From: Gonocerus acuteangulatus
Lineage: Eukaryota > Arthropoda > Insecta > Hemiptera > Coreidae
Reading direction: 5' to 3'
Assembly: GCA_946811695.1 (NCBI GenBank)
Contig: OX328131.1
Coordinates: forward strand, 9,900,154-9,964,153
Length of the DNA: 64,000 nucleotides
The translations under genes were made by a program, and so were the position numbers. How positions within the stretch are numbered: position 1 is the first letter of the stretch; every line of letters starts with the position of its first letter. The notes under the pieces are model-generated. The model did no database searches and was not told the origin of the DNA. It worked only from the letters and a program-made list of their open reading frames with translations. Of the stretch, positions 34,447 through 46,237 are shown piece by piece.

Positions 34447-35790
34447 AGATCTTAGCGACTTCCGCTTCCCAATAGGCTGTGGTGGAGATTGGCGATGGAT
34501 CGCCAGACCTGGAAATATAAAGGACTAGAGATCTTAGCGAATTCCACTTCCCAATAGGCTGTGGTTGAGATTGGCGATGGATCGCCAGACCTGGAAATAT
34601 AAAGGACTAGAGATCTTAGCGACTTCCGCTTCCCAATAGGCTGTGGTGGAGATTGGCGATGGATCGCCAGACCTGGAAATATAAAGGACTAGAGATCTTA
34701 GCGACTTCCGCTTCCCAATAGGCTGTGGTTGAGATTGGCGATGGATCGCCAGGCCTGGAAATATAAAGGACTAGAGATCTTAGCGACTTCCGCTTCCCAA
34801 TAGGCTGTGGTGGAGATTGGCGATGGATCGCCAGACCTGGAAATATAAAGGACTAGAGATCTTAGCGACTTCCGCTTCCCAATAGGCTGTGGTGGAGATT
34901 GGCGATGGATCGCCAGGCGTGGAAATATAAAGGACTAGAGATCTTAGCGACTTCCACTTCCCAATAGGCTGTGGTGGAGATTGGCGATGGATCGCCAGGC
35001 CTGGAAATATAAAGGACTAGAGATCTTAGCGACTTCCGCTTCCCAATAGGCTGTGGTGGAGATTGGCGATGGATCGCCAGGCCTGGAAATATAAAGGACT
35101 AGAGATCTTAGCGACTTCCGCTTCCCAATAGGCTGTGGTGGAGATTGGCGATGGATCGCCAGGCCTGGAAATATAAAGGACTAGAGATCTTAGCGACTTC
35201 CGCTTCCCAATAGGCTGTGGTGGAGATTGGCGATGGATCGCCAGGCCTGGAAATATAAAGGACTAGAGATCTTAGCGACTTCCGCTTCCCAATAGGCTGT
35301 GGTGGAGATTGGCGATGGATCGCCAGCCCTGGAAATATAAAGGACTAGAGATATTAGCGACTTCCGCTTCCCAATAGGCTGTGGTGGAGATTGGCGATGG
35401 ATCGCCAGGCCTGGAAATATAAAGGACTAGAGATCTTAGCGACTTCCGCTTCCCAATAGGCTGTGGTGGAGAATGACGATGGATCGCCAGGCCTGGAAAT
35501 ATAAAGGACTAGAGATATTAGCGACTTCCGCTTCCCAATAGGCTGTGGTGGAGATTGGCGATGGATCGCCAGACCTGGAAATATAAAGGACTAGAGATAT
35601 TAGCGACTTCCGCTTCCCAATAGGCTGTGGTGGAGATTGGCGATGGATCGCCAGACCTGGAAATATAAAGGACTAGAGATCTTAGCGACTTCCGCTTCCC
35701 AATAGGCTGTGGTGGAGATTGGCGATGGATCGCCAGGCCTGGAAATATAAAGGACTAGAGATCTTAGCGACTTCCGCTTCCCAATAGGCT
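34428..35790. repeat. 82-bp minisatellite, about 16.5 units
   Basis: Unit: GGAAATATAAAGGACTAGAG, then ATCTTAGCGACTTCCGCTTC, then CCAATAGGCTGTGG and TGGAGATTGGCGATGGATCG. It begins inside the last codons and stop of the RTE frame and extends through the 3' UTR, so the repeat amplified an element-internal segment. Units differ by scattered point changes. Confidence 0.95.
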
Positions 35791-35995
35791 GGTCACCAGG
35801 GAAGTGTAGACTTCTACTCCTGAGAAGGAAGGCCTTCATCAACATTTGTTGTTTTTTTTTTTATCATCCAATGGTTTTGTTTTATATTATTTTATTATTA
35901 ATCGTTTGATTTGTAAAATTACTCCAATAACTGTAAATAATTGTAAATATTTGTTGATGAAATAAAAGGCTATTTCATTCATTCATTTTTGATGT
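35791..35995 (+). mobile_element. RTE 3' end
   Basis: GGGAAGTGTAGACTTC, GAGAAGGAAGGCC, then TTGTAAATATTTGTTGATG and AAAGGCTATTTCATTCATTC. The short ATTC repeat at the end fits RTE elements, which end in short tandem repeats rather than poly(A). Confidence 0.7.
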
Positions 35996-36129
35996 TTCTA
36001 TGACTCATTTTTACAGATTAAATCAAAATTTCGGATGGGAGACAACAGCACCCTCAGCCCCACCCTTATATACGCTCATGCTTAAAATAAGAACGGAAAA
36101 GTTCTAACATGGCCATGTTCCTGCAAAGC
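35996..36129. other. hAT-M2 right-end fragment
   Basis: CAAAATTTCGGATGGG...CCCTTATATACGCTCATG (about 36020-36078) is the right end of the family seen intact at 56852. The rest is HINE-B-like (AAGAACGG) and short. Confidence 0.45.
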
Positions 36130-37305
36130 GCAATCCGACAAACCACCTTTGAGCAAAGGGTCTCACCGTGTTTCCATATGAAATCTGCACTGGCGTCTTT
36201 CTTGACTTTGATATATTCATTTTATTTCTAGTTCCTAGAAATAATTTTTCGTCAATTATCAAACCTCTAACTGTACTCGTTTTGAGGGAATGAGGGTTGA
36301 AACCCCTAACTTCAAAGTCGTTTTTCTTTGAAACTTTGAGGAAAATAGTGATAAAGATTAATTGTATTTTGTAGAAAATGAAGATTTTTTGTATATATTA
36401 TTTTAGTGGTTTGCAATATGACAATAGTTTTTCGATCTGTGTAATACAGATTATGCACTGAGCAATCTGAGGGTTCATATTTAAATATAAAAAAAAACGT
36501 CCTTAGAGTATCTTGAGTTATTTTCAATACATCTGGTTTTTAGTGTTTAGCTATCGATATAGGGTTTTTGTAATTTCATGTATGATGCACCTTTCACACA
36601 TCTATGAAACTTTTACGGATAATAGTTGAGAAATTACTGATTTTACGTGATTTTTTTGGTAGGTGTACTTGGAGGAGTATTTAGGGAAAACCGCCCTTCA
36701 AATCTTCACAATTTTTTTTCTTATCTTATAAGTGGTCCGAAAATTATGAAAAAAATACGCAAGGTACACCTAATCAATAGCTTCAATTCATGTTGGTTTC
36801 ATTTAAATATCTAGTATAGTTTCATAGAAAAACGACTTTGAAGTTATGGGTTTCTAGCCTTATTCCTTCAAAACGAGTACAGTTAGACAGGTAAATGAAA
36901 AAACGTCTAGTTCCTTCACAACAGTTTTTTTCCCAAGCTGAGCGCTTTCGGTAGCTCTTGCTACCATCCTCAGAACTATAATGAGTTCAGCTTCACTGCT
37001 GAGGGCTGACTCTGCCCTCAGCAGTGAAGCTGAACTCATTATAGTTCTGAGGATGGTAGCAAGAGCTACCGAAAGCGCTCAGCGTGGAAAAAAAAACTGT
37101 TGTAAAGGAACTAGACTTTTTTTCATTTACCTGAAGATCTTCCTTCTCTGCCAGCAACCTCAAAGTTTTTGAGTACAGTTAGAGGTTTGATAATTGACGA
37201 CAAATTATTTCTAGGAACTAGAAATAAAATGAATACATCAAAGTCAAGAAAGAAGCCAGTGCAGATTTCATAAGGAAACACGATGAGACCCTTTGTTAAG
37301 AGCAA
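36130..37305. repeat. FBK-3: nested inverted repeats
   Basis: Inner palindrome: arms about 36888-37006 and 37014-37134 with loop TGACTCT, nearly perfect over about 119 bp. Outer pair: about 36150-36275 inverse to about 37165-37300 (TTTGATAATTGACGA / TCGTCAATTATCAAA). A third pair, AACTTCAAAGTCGTTTTTC, lies at 36307 and about 36830. The inner arms hold CTGAGGATGGTAGC-AAGA-GCTACCGAAAGCGC, a hammerhead-like arrangement. Confidence 0.75.
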
Positions 37306-37494
37306 TAAGAAAGAGATAAAAACTAAGCAACCATTGAAGAAATAAATAGATATTCTTATGAATGAATGTATAAGTTGTAAGGAAAGTGAAACGAAGGGAA
37401 AGATAAAGAAAGCTAGATATCTGTGCTACTCTGGGAAAAGTAAACATTATCAGGATGTGAGGAAACATATTTATCTAGTCAATATAAACATTGT

Positions 37495-38098
37495 ATGTAT
37501 GTAACAACAAAACTATTATATAATTACATTACATTACAGGACATTTACAATACTAATCCTTTAATACAAGAGATACACTATAAAATATCATTACTGAACA
37601 AGACAGTCACTCTGTATTGGCTACCAGGCCACGAAGACATCGGACCAAGTAACAACGTTGACTTACAAGCAAAACTTGCAGGGCGAAAAGAACAACAGGA
37701 CATTGACAGTTTGATGTACCAAGACTTGCACACTGAGGCTAAAGGAAGAATAATGCAAATTTGGCAGGATACCAGGTTTAAAGTTACAGATAATAAATTA
37801 AGAGAAATCAAAGATACAGTTCGGGAATGGCCTTCTAGCAGCAGATGTAACAGACGAGAAGAAGTCGTCCTCTGCCGGCTGAGGATAGGCCATTCCCTAC
37901 TGACTCACTCATACCTTATGACAGGACAAGACAGACCAATATGCCAGTACTGCAATACAACACTTACTGACAGACTGCAGACTCAGGCAAAACACTAACT
38001 TACCATCAAACATGCATGAATTACTTTCAAATGACAGCAAACATATTACAGACATATTACAATTCCTTTCTAACAACAAAATTCCGAATAAAATCTAG
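37495..38098 (+). pseudogene. LINE ORF2 RNase H C-half and CCHC finger
   Basis: The frame shows VTLYWLPGHEDIG and NNVDLQAKLAG, the C-terminal RNase H motifs (PGH, then a VD in place of AD), then CRLRIGHSLLTHSYL and the finger start CQYCNTTLT. Six residues holding the rest of the finger are missing and the frame then shifts; the other frame gives CRLRQNTNLPSNMHELL to a stop at 38096-38098. The break fits loss between two CTTACT words plus a 4-bp GACA duplication. The 5' side (reverse transcriptase, RNase H N-half) is absent. Confidence 0.8.
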
Positions 38099-38390
38099 CA
38101 AAGCCCCCCTTTTTTTTCTCTTTTTTTCCCCACACCTATTTTCCTTCCTCATTTTTATTTATAGAAGTAAATATCACTGAGTGAGACAGTGAAATATCAA
38201 CACAGAATTCAGTTACTTCCCTCAACTATTAAGAACTACTTTACTTACGACTTGGACTTTGTATTTATTTTACTATTTATCATTGACAATGCTTATCATT
38301 GACAATGCTTCTTCTACTTACCTCAATTCTTTATAGATGCAGTTTCGTCGCCTGAGTTGTGATAAGCTTAATTAATAAAATAGATATCAT
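38099..38390. other. LINE 3' UTR and unassigned sequence
   Basis: Follows the LINE stop codon; contains a duplicated TTATCATTGACAATGC and T runs. No further feature is seen. Confidence 0.4.
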
Positions 38391-38400
38391 ATATTAATGT

Positions 38401-38564
38401 GGGGTCTCCCGTGGTCTAGTGGCTAGCGCGCTAGATTCATAAGCGGGAGATGGTGGGTTCGATCCCCACCGGCGACAGGAATTTTCTCATCTCAGGGCTC
38501 GCTGAGAAAATTCCTGACTGCACCCTGGAAGTCGACGCTAATGGCCACGATTTGTCGATGCGCC

Positions 38565-38598
<34 letters not shown>
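38401..38598 (+). mobile_element. tRNA-derived SINE with poly(A) and TSD
   Basis: The head resembles a tRNA: A box GTGGTCTAGTGGCTAGC, B box GGTGGGTTCGATCCCC, CAT in the anticodon position (Met-like); acceptor pairing is poor. The body has a hairpin AATTTTCTCA...TGAGAAAATT and ends GATGCGCCGT plus about 30 A. The target duplication is ATATTAATGT (38391-38400) versus ATATCAATGT (38599-38608). This SINE family differs from those at 23546 and 41073, which have a TAA tail. Confidence 0.85.
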
Positions 38599-38602
<4 letters not shown>

Positions 38603-38692
38603 CAATGTAAATAAAGACAAGTTGAATATGTACTCGTAGTTTTAGTGGTCAATTTTAATCATTTTATATAAATACATGTTATTTATTTCGTA

Positions 38693-40553
38693 CTAGCTGA
38701 ATACCCGTGCTTCGTCACGGCAAGATAAGTAGTTATTTTATTGCATTAAATAATTATCATAAAAATTAACGCTACTATGTAATTCTGTGCAGTTTATTAT
38801 AGCAAAATTCCCTTCATACTATAAGTTATTGATGAATTGATAAGTATAATGTTTCTTGACATTGGGGCACTCCGGACCAGTGTCAACGAACAGATAAGCT
38901 AGAGATAACCCGTTATCTAAAGGTAACCAGTAAAAGGAGTTTAACCAGTCCAGGTTGCAATTCGTTGTCAATAATAAATGGACGTTCAAATTTAAAAAGT
39001 TATTTTTCCAAGATGTCATTTGGAAACATCCATTATATTTGCGAGCATTACCAAGAAGTATTCTGACTGGGGGATGCTGATGGGTGAGGAGGCTGTGCAA
39101 GGGTTCGGGATAATATTACCTCGGATGGACAATCACTAGGTATATCGTAAACTCTATGAGGGACAAAATCACAGTTTATTTCTAATAATTCAAGGTCTGC
39201 CATCATAACTGCAAATAAAAATAATTATTTATATATATATATATAATTTACAGAATATTACAAACTACAATTAAACTGCATTATGTATGTTGTAAGTCGA
39301 ATACCTTCCTTGTTAGGAAGGATTCTAGGATGACCTGGAGTTACCTTACGCCATCCAACCACACCCTGCGACTATCAGGGAGGATTGGAGGCGAATGAGG
39401 CGTGGGGTGTGTTATCATGAGGTGAGAAAATATCCATCGATATGACTCTCTCGAAAAATAATATTATGAAATAGATACAGTACGGTAACAGCTGACCTTT
39501 TATCGTCCAAGCAACGCACGCTGCCTAGGTGTGTCTGCTCTAACCAACTAAAACATCAAACCCCCTCTAAAAATACTTAATAATTTGAATATCAAAAAAA
39601 CCTGTGTCTACGTTCTAGACTGGTTTGGGCTGGGTGACGATAGCTCAGTGAGTGAGTGTCTACGTTCTAGACTGGTTTGGGCTGGGTGACGATAGGTCAG
39701 TGAGTGAGTGTCTACGTTCTAGACTGGTTTGGGTTGGGTGACGATAGGTCAGTGAGTGAGTGTCTACGTTCTAGACTGGTTGCGACTGGTTTGGGCTGGG
39801 TAACGATAGGTCAGTGAGTGAGTGTCTACGTTCTAGACTGGTTGCGACTGGTTTGGGCTGGGTGACGATAGGTCAGTGAGTGAGTGTCTACGTTCTAGAC
39901 TGGTTTGGGCTGGGTGACGATAGGTCAGTGAGTGAGTGTCTACGTTCTAGACTGGTTTGGGCTGGGCGACGATAGGTCAGTGAGTGAGTGTCTACGTTCT
40001 AGACTGGTTGCGACTGGTTTGGGCTGGGTGACGATAGGTCAGTGAGTGAGTGTCTACGTTCTAGACTGGTTGCGACTGGTTTGGGCTGGGTGACGATAGG
40101 TCAGTGAGTGAGTGTCTACGTTCTAGACTGGTTTGGGCTGGGTGACGATAGGTCAGTGAGTGAGTGTCTACGTTCTAGACTGGTTTGGGCTGGGTGACGA
40201 TAGGTCAGTGAGTGAGTGTCTACGTTCTAGACTGGTTTGGGCTGGGTGACGATAGGTCAGTGAGTGAGTGTCTACGTTCTAGACTGGTTTGGGCTGGGTG
40301 ACGATAGGTCAGTGAGTGAGTGTCTACGTTCTAGACTGGTTTGGGCTGGGTGACGATAGGTCAGTGAGTGAGTGTCTACGTTCTAGACTGGTTTGGGCTG
40401 GGTGACAATAGGTCAGTGAGTGAGTGTCTACGTTCTAGACTGGTTTGGGCTGGGTGACGATAGGTCAGTGAGTGAGTGTCTACGTTCTAGACTGGTTTAG
40501 GCTGGGTGACGATAGGTGAGTGAGTGAGTGATATTTGACAAATATGTAGTAGA
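38693..40553 (-). mobile_element. Helitron-A copy 3, with expanded 5' array
   Basis: Minus strand: begins TCTACTACATATTTGTCAAAT (40553) and ends CCGTGACGAAGCACGGGTAT-TCAGCTAG (38693). The body matches 60893-61639. Its length beyond about 0.9 kb comes from the 52-bp array next to the 5' end. No Rep/helicase. Confidence 0.85.
39605..40525. repeat. 52-bp minisatellite in Helitron-A, about 17 units
   Basis: Unit: TGTCTACGTTCTAGACTGGT, then TTGGGCTGGGTGACGATAGG, then TCAGTGAGTGAG. A longer variant carries an extra TGCGACTGGT and occurs several times. In other Helitron-A copies this segment is single, so the array formed inside this copy. Confidence 0.95.
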
Positions 40554-40841
40554 CAATCACAATATTTGAAGACTAACTAGATAAAATGCTGCATCTCCTC
40601 GGGGGTAGTCCGTAATGGTGACCACTCTGCCACCCCGTCTAGTGAGATAGTGTAAAAAGCATGATAATGATTAGATTATGATAAAGAGAAGGTCATACAG
40701 CCGGCGCAAATACAAATTAATGCCAAGCTATAATCTATGGAAATACATTCAGATATAAATCTCGAGTTATAACGGCCTCGCTCCTGACCTATCCAATACC
40801 ATACCACACACTCCTGCCGTCACTATCCCTCCCTCCCACCC

Positions 40842-40917
<76 letters not shown>

Positions 40918-41072
40918 CCTCTCTATCTTCTTTTGTATTGTTCTGAATTGGATTAATCAATTAATATTTTTCAATTAATATTTAAAGTTATACCGATGAT
41001 TGCTGATTTTCTATTCGTTGAGACTTTTTATGGCCAATAAATAAAGAAATAAAATGATCTGAGATTATCCCT
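40554..41072. other. No gene; (CT)n run
   Basis: (CT)n with minor breaks at about 40842-40906, then CACACACAC. The rest is unassigned. Confidence 0.5.
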
Positions 41073-41296
41073 TGGTAACCAATATTATTATTAAATTTTA
41101 ACGTCCATTTATTATAAACTAAGAATTTTAGGACGGGCTATCTATAGGTTACCACCCTTTTCCACCCAGGTTAGGGCTGATTCTTTATTATTTTTTCTAA
41201 AGAAAAGCCACCACCCCTTGTGGGAAACGAACCCACGACCCTTTGGCACGGAGTGTTAAGAGCTCACGGCCTTCGGGCCTCCAATGGTAACCAATA
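41073..41296 (-). mobile_element. tRNA-derived SINE, copy 2, with 12-bp TSD
   Basis: On the minus strand the head reads CCCGAAGGCCGTGAGC with a B-box-like GGTCGTGGGTTCG, and the tail AAAGGGTGGTAACCTATAGA and CCGTCCTAAAATTC. The exact duplication TGGTAACCAATA flanks it (41073-41084, 41285-41296). Same family as 23546-23735. Confidence 0.85.
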
Positions 41297-41980
41297 GATT
41301 TATCTATTTTAATCTAATTTAAAACTATTAATTATTACATATTAATTATAAGTTTATGTAAAGTTTACTGGGTAGCAACTGTTTAAAGGTTTTGTTTTTT
41401 TTTACAGAATATTACACAATCTTGTACAAGTAGCTTTTCCACGCCTCAGCTGTCCCCAGTTGTCAGCCGAATACCATCCTTAAATCTGGGAGCCACTTCC
41501 TATTAAGACGTCTTGGTGGAGAGGAAGGATGATTGGTGCTGGATAAGGATTGTGCTATAGGATTAGGATGATTGATTAATTTACTATGGATAATATCAAG
41601 GTAGAGAAATGAAAGAGAATTATAAATACATTAACTTCACTATGACATCTCTCTCTATATATATATATATCACTAGCAGAACGTTGTGTACCGCGATCTG
41701 TCTATGGAAACCAAATTGACCGATGACATATTTAAGGATAATATCAGGAGGAATCGCCTCTTCTATGAGGACTATCACTAACTCTACGCGGATGGAGAGC
41801 ACAGATTCCTAGAAATAAATGATAAAAGATAAGGTATATGAGATGAACGAACGCCAAGCAAAAGGATTACAAGATATAAATGGAGTTTATGTATACAAAA
41901 GACTGGGAAGTGCGGAGATCTCAAGAGGAGTGGGGATGAGGTGTGAAGGAACCGAGGCAAGGTCGAGTCTCTAGGTCTAC
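41297..41980. other. No gene seen
   Basis: AT-rich, with a short (TA)n at 41651-41670. 41405-41560 weakly resembles 39240-39420 (ACAGAATATTACA, then GCCGAATACC). Confidence 0.35.
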
Positions 41981-43170
41981 ACGCCAAGCTGCGGAGTCAT
42001 CTCCCTACCTCTCGGCGAACTAACACGCCAATCTGGAGTCATCTCTTAACATCTCGGCGAATTAACACACCAAGCTGCGGAGTCATATACCAACCTCTCG
42101 GCAAACTAACACGCCAATCTGGAGTCTTCTCCCAACCTCTCGGCGAACTTACACACCAATCTGGAATCGCCACCCAACCTCTCGGCGAACTTACACACCA
42201 ATCTGCAATCGCCTCCCAACCTCTCGGCGAACTAACACGCCAATCTGCAATCGCCTCCCAACCTCTCGGCGAACTTACACACCAATCTGGAATCGCCTCC
42301 CAACCTCTCGGCGAACTTACACACCAATCTGGAATCGCCTCCCAACCTCTCGGCGAACTAACACGCCAATCTGCAATCGCCTCCCAAACTCTCGGCGAAC
42401 TTACACCCCAATCTGGAATCGCCACCCAACCTCTCGGCGAACTAACACACCAATCTGCAATCGCCTCCCAACCTCTCGGCGAACTAACACGCCAGTATGG
42501 AATCGTCATCCAATCTATACTAACCAAACGTTGTACTGAAAAAACAAGCCAAGCAGCGGAGTCATCTCCCAACCTCTCGGCGAACTAACACGCCAATCTG
42601 GAGTCATCTCTTAACATCTCGGCGAACTAACACACCAAGCTGCGGAGTCATATACCAACCTCTCGTCAAACTAACACGCCAATCTGGAGTCTGCTCCCAA
42701 CCTCTCGGCGAACTTACACACCAATCTGCAATCGCCACCCAACCTCTCGGCGAACTTACACACCAATCTGCAATCGCCACCCAACCTCTCGGCGAACTTA
42801 CACACCAATCTGCAATCGCCACCCAACCTCTCGGCGAACTTACACACCAATCTGGAATCGCCTCCCAACCTCTCGGCGAACTAACACGCCAGTATGGAAT
42901 CGTCATCCAATCTATACTAACCAAACGTTGTACCGAAAAAACAAGCCAAGCAGCGGAGTCATCTCCCAACCTCTTGGTGAACTAACACGCCAATCTGGTG
43001 TCGTCATATAATCTATACTAACCCAACCTTGTATCGAACTAACAAGAAAAGCTGCGGAGTCCTCTCCCAACCTCTCGGCTAACTAACACACCAATCTGGA
43101 ATCGCCTCCCAACCTCTCGGCGAACTAACACGCCAGTATGGAATCGCCATCCAATCTATACTAACCATAC
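41981..43170. repeat. 42-bp minisatellite with higher-order copies
   Basis: Unit: CTCTCGGCGAACTTACACAC, then CAATCTGGAATCGCCTCCCA, then AC. A longer block starting GCGGAGTCATCTCCC occurs at about 41989 and 42556 and again, diverged, at about 42953 and 43055, so units are organised in blocks of about 400-560 bp. The minus frame stays open (14-residue repeat, SSPRGWEAI) because 42 is a multiple of 3. Confidence 0.9.
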
Positions 43171-44300
43171 CTTGTATCGAACTAACAACCCAAACTGCAT
43201 TCATCTCTGAACATCGTACTGAACTAACCAGCCACGCTGTAGAGCCATCTCCGAGCCTCGTACTGAACTAACTGGCCCCGCTGTAAGGTCATCTCCGATC
43301 ATGGAACCAAACAGTAGCAGGGTCATCTCCCAAATCTTGCACCGAACTGATAAGCCAAAGTACAGAGTCATCTCACGAATTTTAGACCGAACTTGCATGC
43401 CCTGCTGCAGAGTCATCTCCCGAATCTTAAAGCGAAATAACATGCCAAGCTGCAGTCATCTCCAAAACTGCTACCGAACTAACGGCTCGAGCTGCAAAGT
43501 CATTTTGCAACCTCTTACCGAACTAACAAGCCAAGCTGCAGTCATCGTAAAACCACTAATAATCAAACCTTGTATCGAAATAACATACCAAGTTGCATTC
43601 ATCCCTGAACCACGTACCGAACTAAAATCCCAAGCTACCCCCTCCTTTCGTACCGAACTCAACCTCTAGTCTCCAAACCTCCCCCACCTCTTTCAGAACT
43701 AAAAAGCCAAACTGTCACCAGCCAATATCTACTAACAAAAAAAAAACTTTGTACCGAATTAACAAGCGCAGCAGCAGTCATCTCTCAACCTCTACCCATC
43801 CTATCTGGTATTCAAACCTCCTCCACTCCCTTCGACCTTATAGGTCAACTTCATCTCTAGACCTGAACTACCTCAACTTCCTTCCCTAAATTGTGCGAGA
43901 TTATGACGCCAAGATGCAGAGTCATATCACAACCACAAGTCTCCAAATCTCCTTACCCCTCCCTTCCGAACTAACAAACAAACTGCCAGACAACATCCAC
44001 ACCCAAAACAGACCCCCACCCAACCATATAACCATAACTATTCAACATCCGCTGAAAGCGTGTTCCACTACCTGCAATAATACCCTCCATGATTTCCTGA
44101 TCCTCCCTCCCCCTGTACAAAGAGCACTGTCCTAACAAGGTCATCCTCCAGCGAGTCCTTGAGAGAGTATTTTGCCCCATTGCTTCCAGACAACCGCTAC
44201 GCCTTCCCATTGTTTCACCGCATCCACGGCAACGACTCCTCACACATCCTTACTCTTTTTGTTTACTTCCATTGTTCTCTTTATTCGTCCATTTTATTTT
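43171..44300. repeat. Decayed flank of the 42-bp array
   Basis: Irregular recurrence of CCGAACTAACAAGCC- and CTGCAGAGTCATCTCC-like words to about 43960, fading into CCTCC-rich sequence. No gene signature. Confidence 0.55.
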
Positions 44301-45019
44301 CTTCAATCCCCGCTTAGGAAGAATCCCTCATTTCCCTATTGCAATTAAACATTTCCAATTGCTGACAATCATTCAGTACTTTTTCAGCGTACTAAGACCA
44401 CCTTTCTAGTTTGTCATACTCTTAAAACCGTGATAATCTTTTAAGTACTTGAAATACCTGTGAGAGTGAGTCAGTATGAAATAGGTAGCATCATTTGGAG
44501 GCTTCAGAGCACAACTAGACCAAGTCCATGTTATACAGTTCTCAGAAAATGAGTATTAATTGCAGAGACGTTGTATAAATCCTACTGACCAGTATAAGTC
44601 TTAAAAAGATTTATACTTAAACTTTGATCTAAATATCACTGACATTATTTATGTATAGTTTTGTTCATAAAATAGTTATAACTTGGACTTGGCTTACTTG
44701 TGCTCTGAAAACAAATATGGATGACTTCCAGATGTGTAGCAAGAACTGCTACAAGTAGCAAAATAATGAAGTTAGGACTTAGTCTCCTGCAATACTGAAA
44801 AGAGCCATTTTAGTAATACTCTTGAGTGTCATTACAACATAAAATGCCAAAAAAGGACTTGGTCTAGTTGTGCTATGAACTTTCCATATGATGTGTGCGG
44901 ATTTTATTCCATTCAGTCAGAAGCATCTTGGGAAGCCAGATGGTATTAAAATGGTTTAACTCTTCAGTGTATATGAGGTATAATTTATTATATAATATTA
45001 TTATTATTATTATTATTAT
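44301..45019. other. Inverted words, no gene
   Basis: AGCACAACTAGACCAAGTCC (44510-44529) is inverse to GGACTTGGTCTAGTTGTGCT (44856-44875), bracketing about 320 bp, with a third related word near 44680. Possibly a small TIR element; target duplication not evident. Confidence 0.45.
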
Positions 45020-45032
45020 ATAATTTATAATT

Positions 45033-45064
<32 letters not shown>

Positions 45065-45085
45065 CATATATATATATACATATAC

Positions 45086-45164
<79 letters not shown>

Positions 45165-45166
45165 TT
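45020..45166. repeat. (TA)n with CA breaks
   Basis: About 147 bp of TA repeats, with TACATATA interruptions in the left half, preceded by ATT repeats at 44998-45018. Confidence 0.9.
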
Positions 45167-45177
45167 CTTTAGAAAGA

Positions 45178-45730
45178 AGACCCGATATATATTTTCCACT
45201 TTTCACTTTTTCTTGTTTCTTTTTCTGGCAGGGGGTCGATAAAATAGTACACTCTTGGTTCACATTCACTACTTTATTTAGTTTGTTTCGCCCTACACCA
45301 ACTTTATTTAGTTTGTTTCGCACTACACCAACTTTATTTAGTTTGTTTCGCCCTACACCAACTTTATTCAGTTTGTTTCGCCCTACACCAACTTTATTCA
45401 GTTTGTTTCGCCCTACACCAACTTTATTCAGTTTGTTTCGCCCTACACCAACTTTATTTAGTTTGTTTCGCCCTACACCAACTTTATTTAGTTTGTTTCG
45501 CCCAACACCAACTTTATTTAGTTTGTTTCGCCCTACACCAACTTTATTTAGTTTGTTTCGCCCTACACCAACTTTATTTAGTTTGTGTCGCCCTACACCA
45601 ACTTTATTTGGTTTGTTGGGCGAAACAAACCGAATAAAGTAGTTAATGTGAACAAAGTGTTTACTGCTTTATCGACCCCCCTGCCAGAAAAAGAAACAAG
45701 AAAAAGTGGAAAATATATATCGGGTCATCT
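45178..45730. repeat. FBK-5: foldback whose loop is a 30-bp array
   Basis: The left arm (about 45180-45290, CCCGATATATATTTTCC ... CTGGCAGGGGGTCGATAAAA) is inverse to about 45625-45730. The loop has about 11 units of GTTTGTTTCGCCCTACACCA plus ACTTTATTTA. The arm itself ends in the unit sequence, and a third arm copy with unit start lies at 46090-46190. Confidence 0.8.
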
Positions 45731-46184
45731 TTCACAAGAATTAATATGAATTACTCCGCGGCAGAAGATTGGAGTGACGAAGGGTTCTATTTAGAAATTC
45801 TAAATATGAACCTGGATTCTTTTTTAATGAAACAATTTAATGAACTGAACAACAACACAAAACATGTAAAAAACAAAATTCTTTCCAAAATTTATAGAAA
45901 ATAAAACTAAAAAGGTTTATGAAATATTTAATGTTAATTTTAGTGGATATAGGAAATTTATGAATGTAGTAAATAACTTTAAATATAAAATTTTGGATTA
46001 GGAAATGTCTAGAAATTACGCCTTACTAGAGAAAACGATTAAAAATGAAGGTTTATATAAAAGTTATCTCGTCGCCAAAATAGAATGTTCAAAGGGGCGA
46101 AACAAACCAAATAAAGTAGATAATGTGAACCAAGAGTGTACTATTTTATCGACCCCCTGCCAGAAAAAGAAACAAGAAAAAGTG

Positions 46185-46189
<5 letters not shown>
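45731..46189. other. AT-rich spacer with an FBK-5 arm copy
   Basis: 46090-46188 repeats the right arm of FBK-5 (GGGCGAAACAAACCAAATAA ... GAAACAAGAAAAAGTGG). 45740-46060 is AT-rich with short frames and no recognised domain. Confidence 0.5.

Positions 46190-46237
<48 letters not shown>

Noticed and set aside
38401..38476. Functional tRNA-Met gene
   Set aside because: Acceptor and anticodon stems do not pair well; a SINE body, poly(A) and TSD follow.
42039..42969. 177- and 121-codon frames with a 14-residue repeat
   Set aside because: They follow the 42-bp array exactly and break where units decay; no signal peptide or known repeat fold.
45283..45642. 119-codon frame repeating [10 protein letters not shown]
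   Set aside because: Translation of a 30-bp array that is the loop of a foldback.
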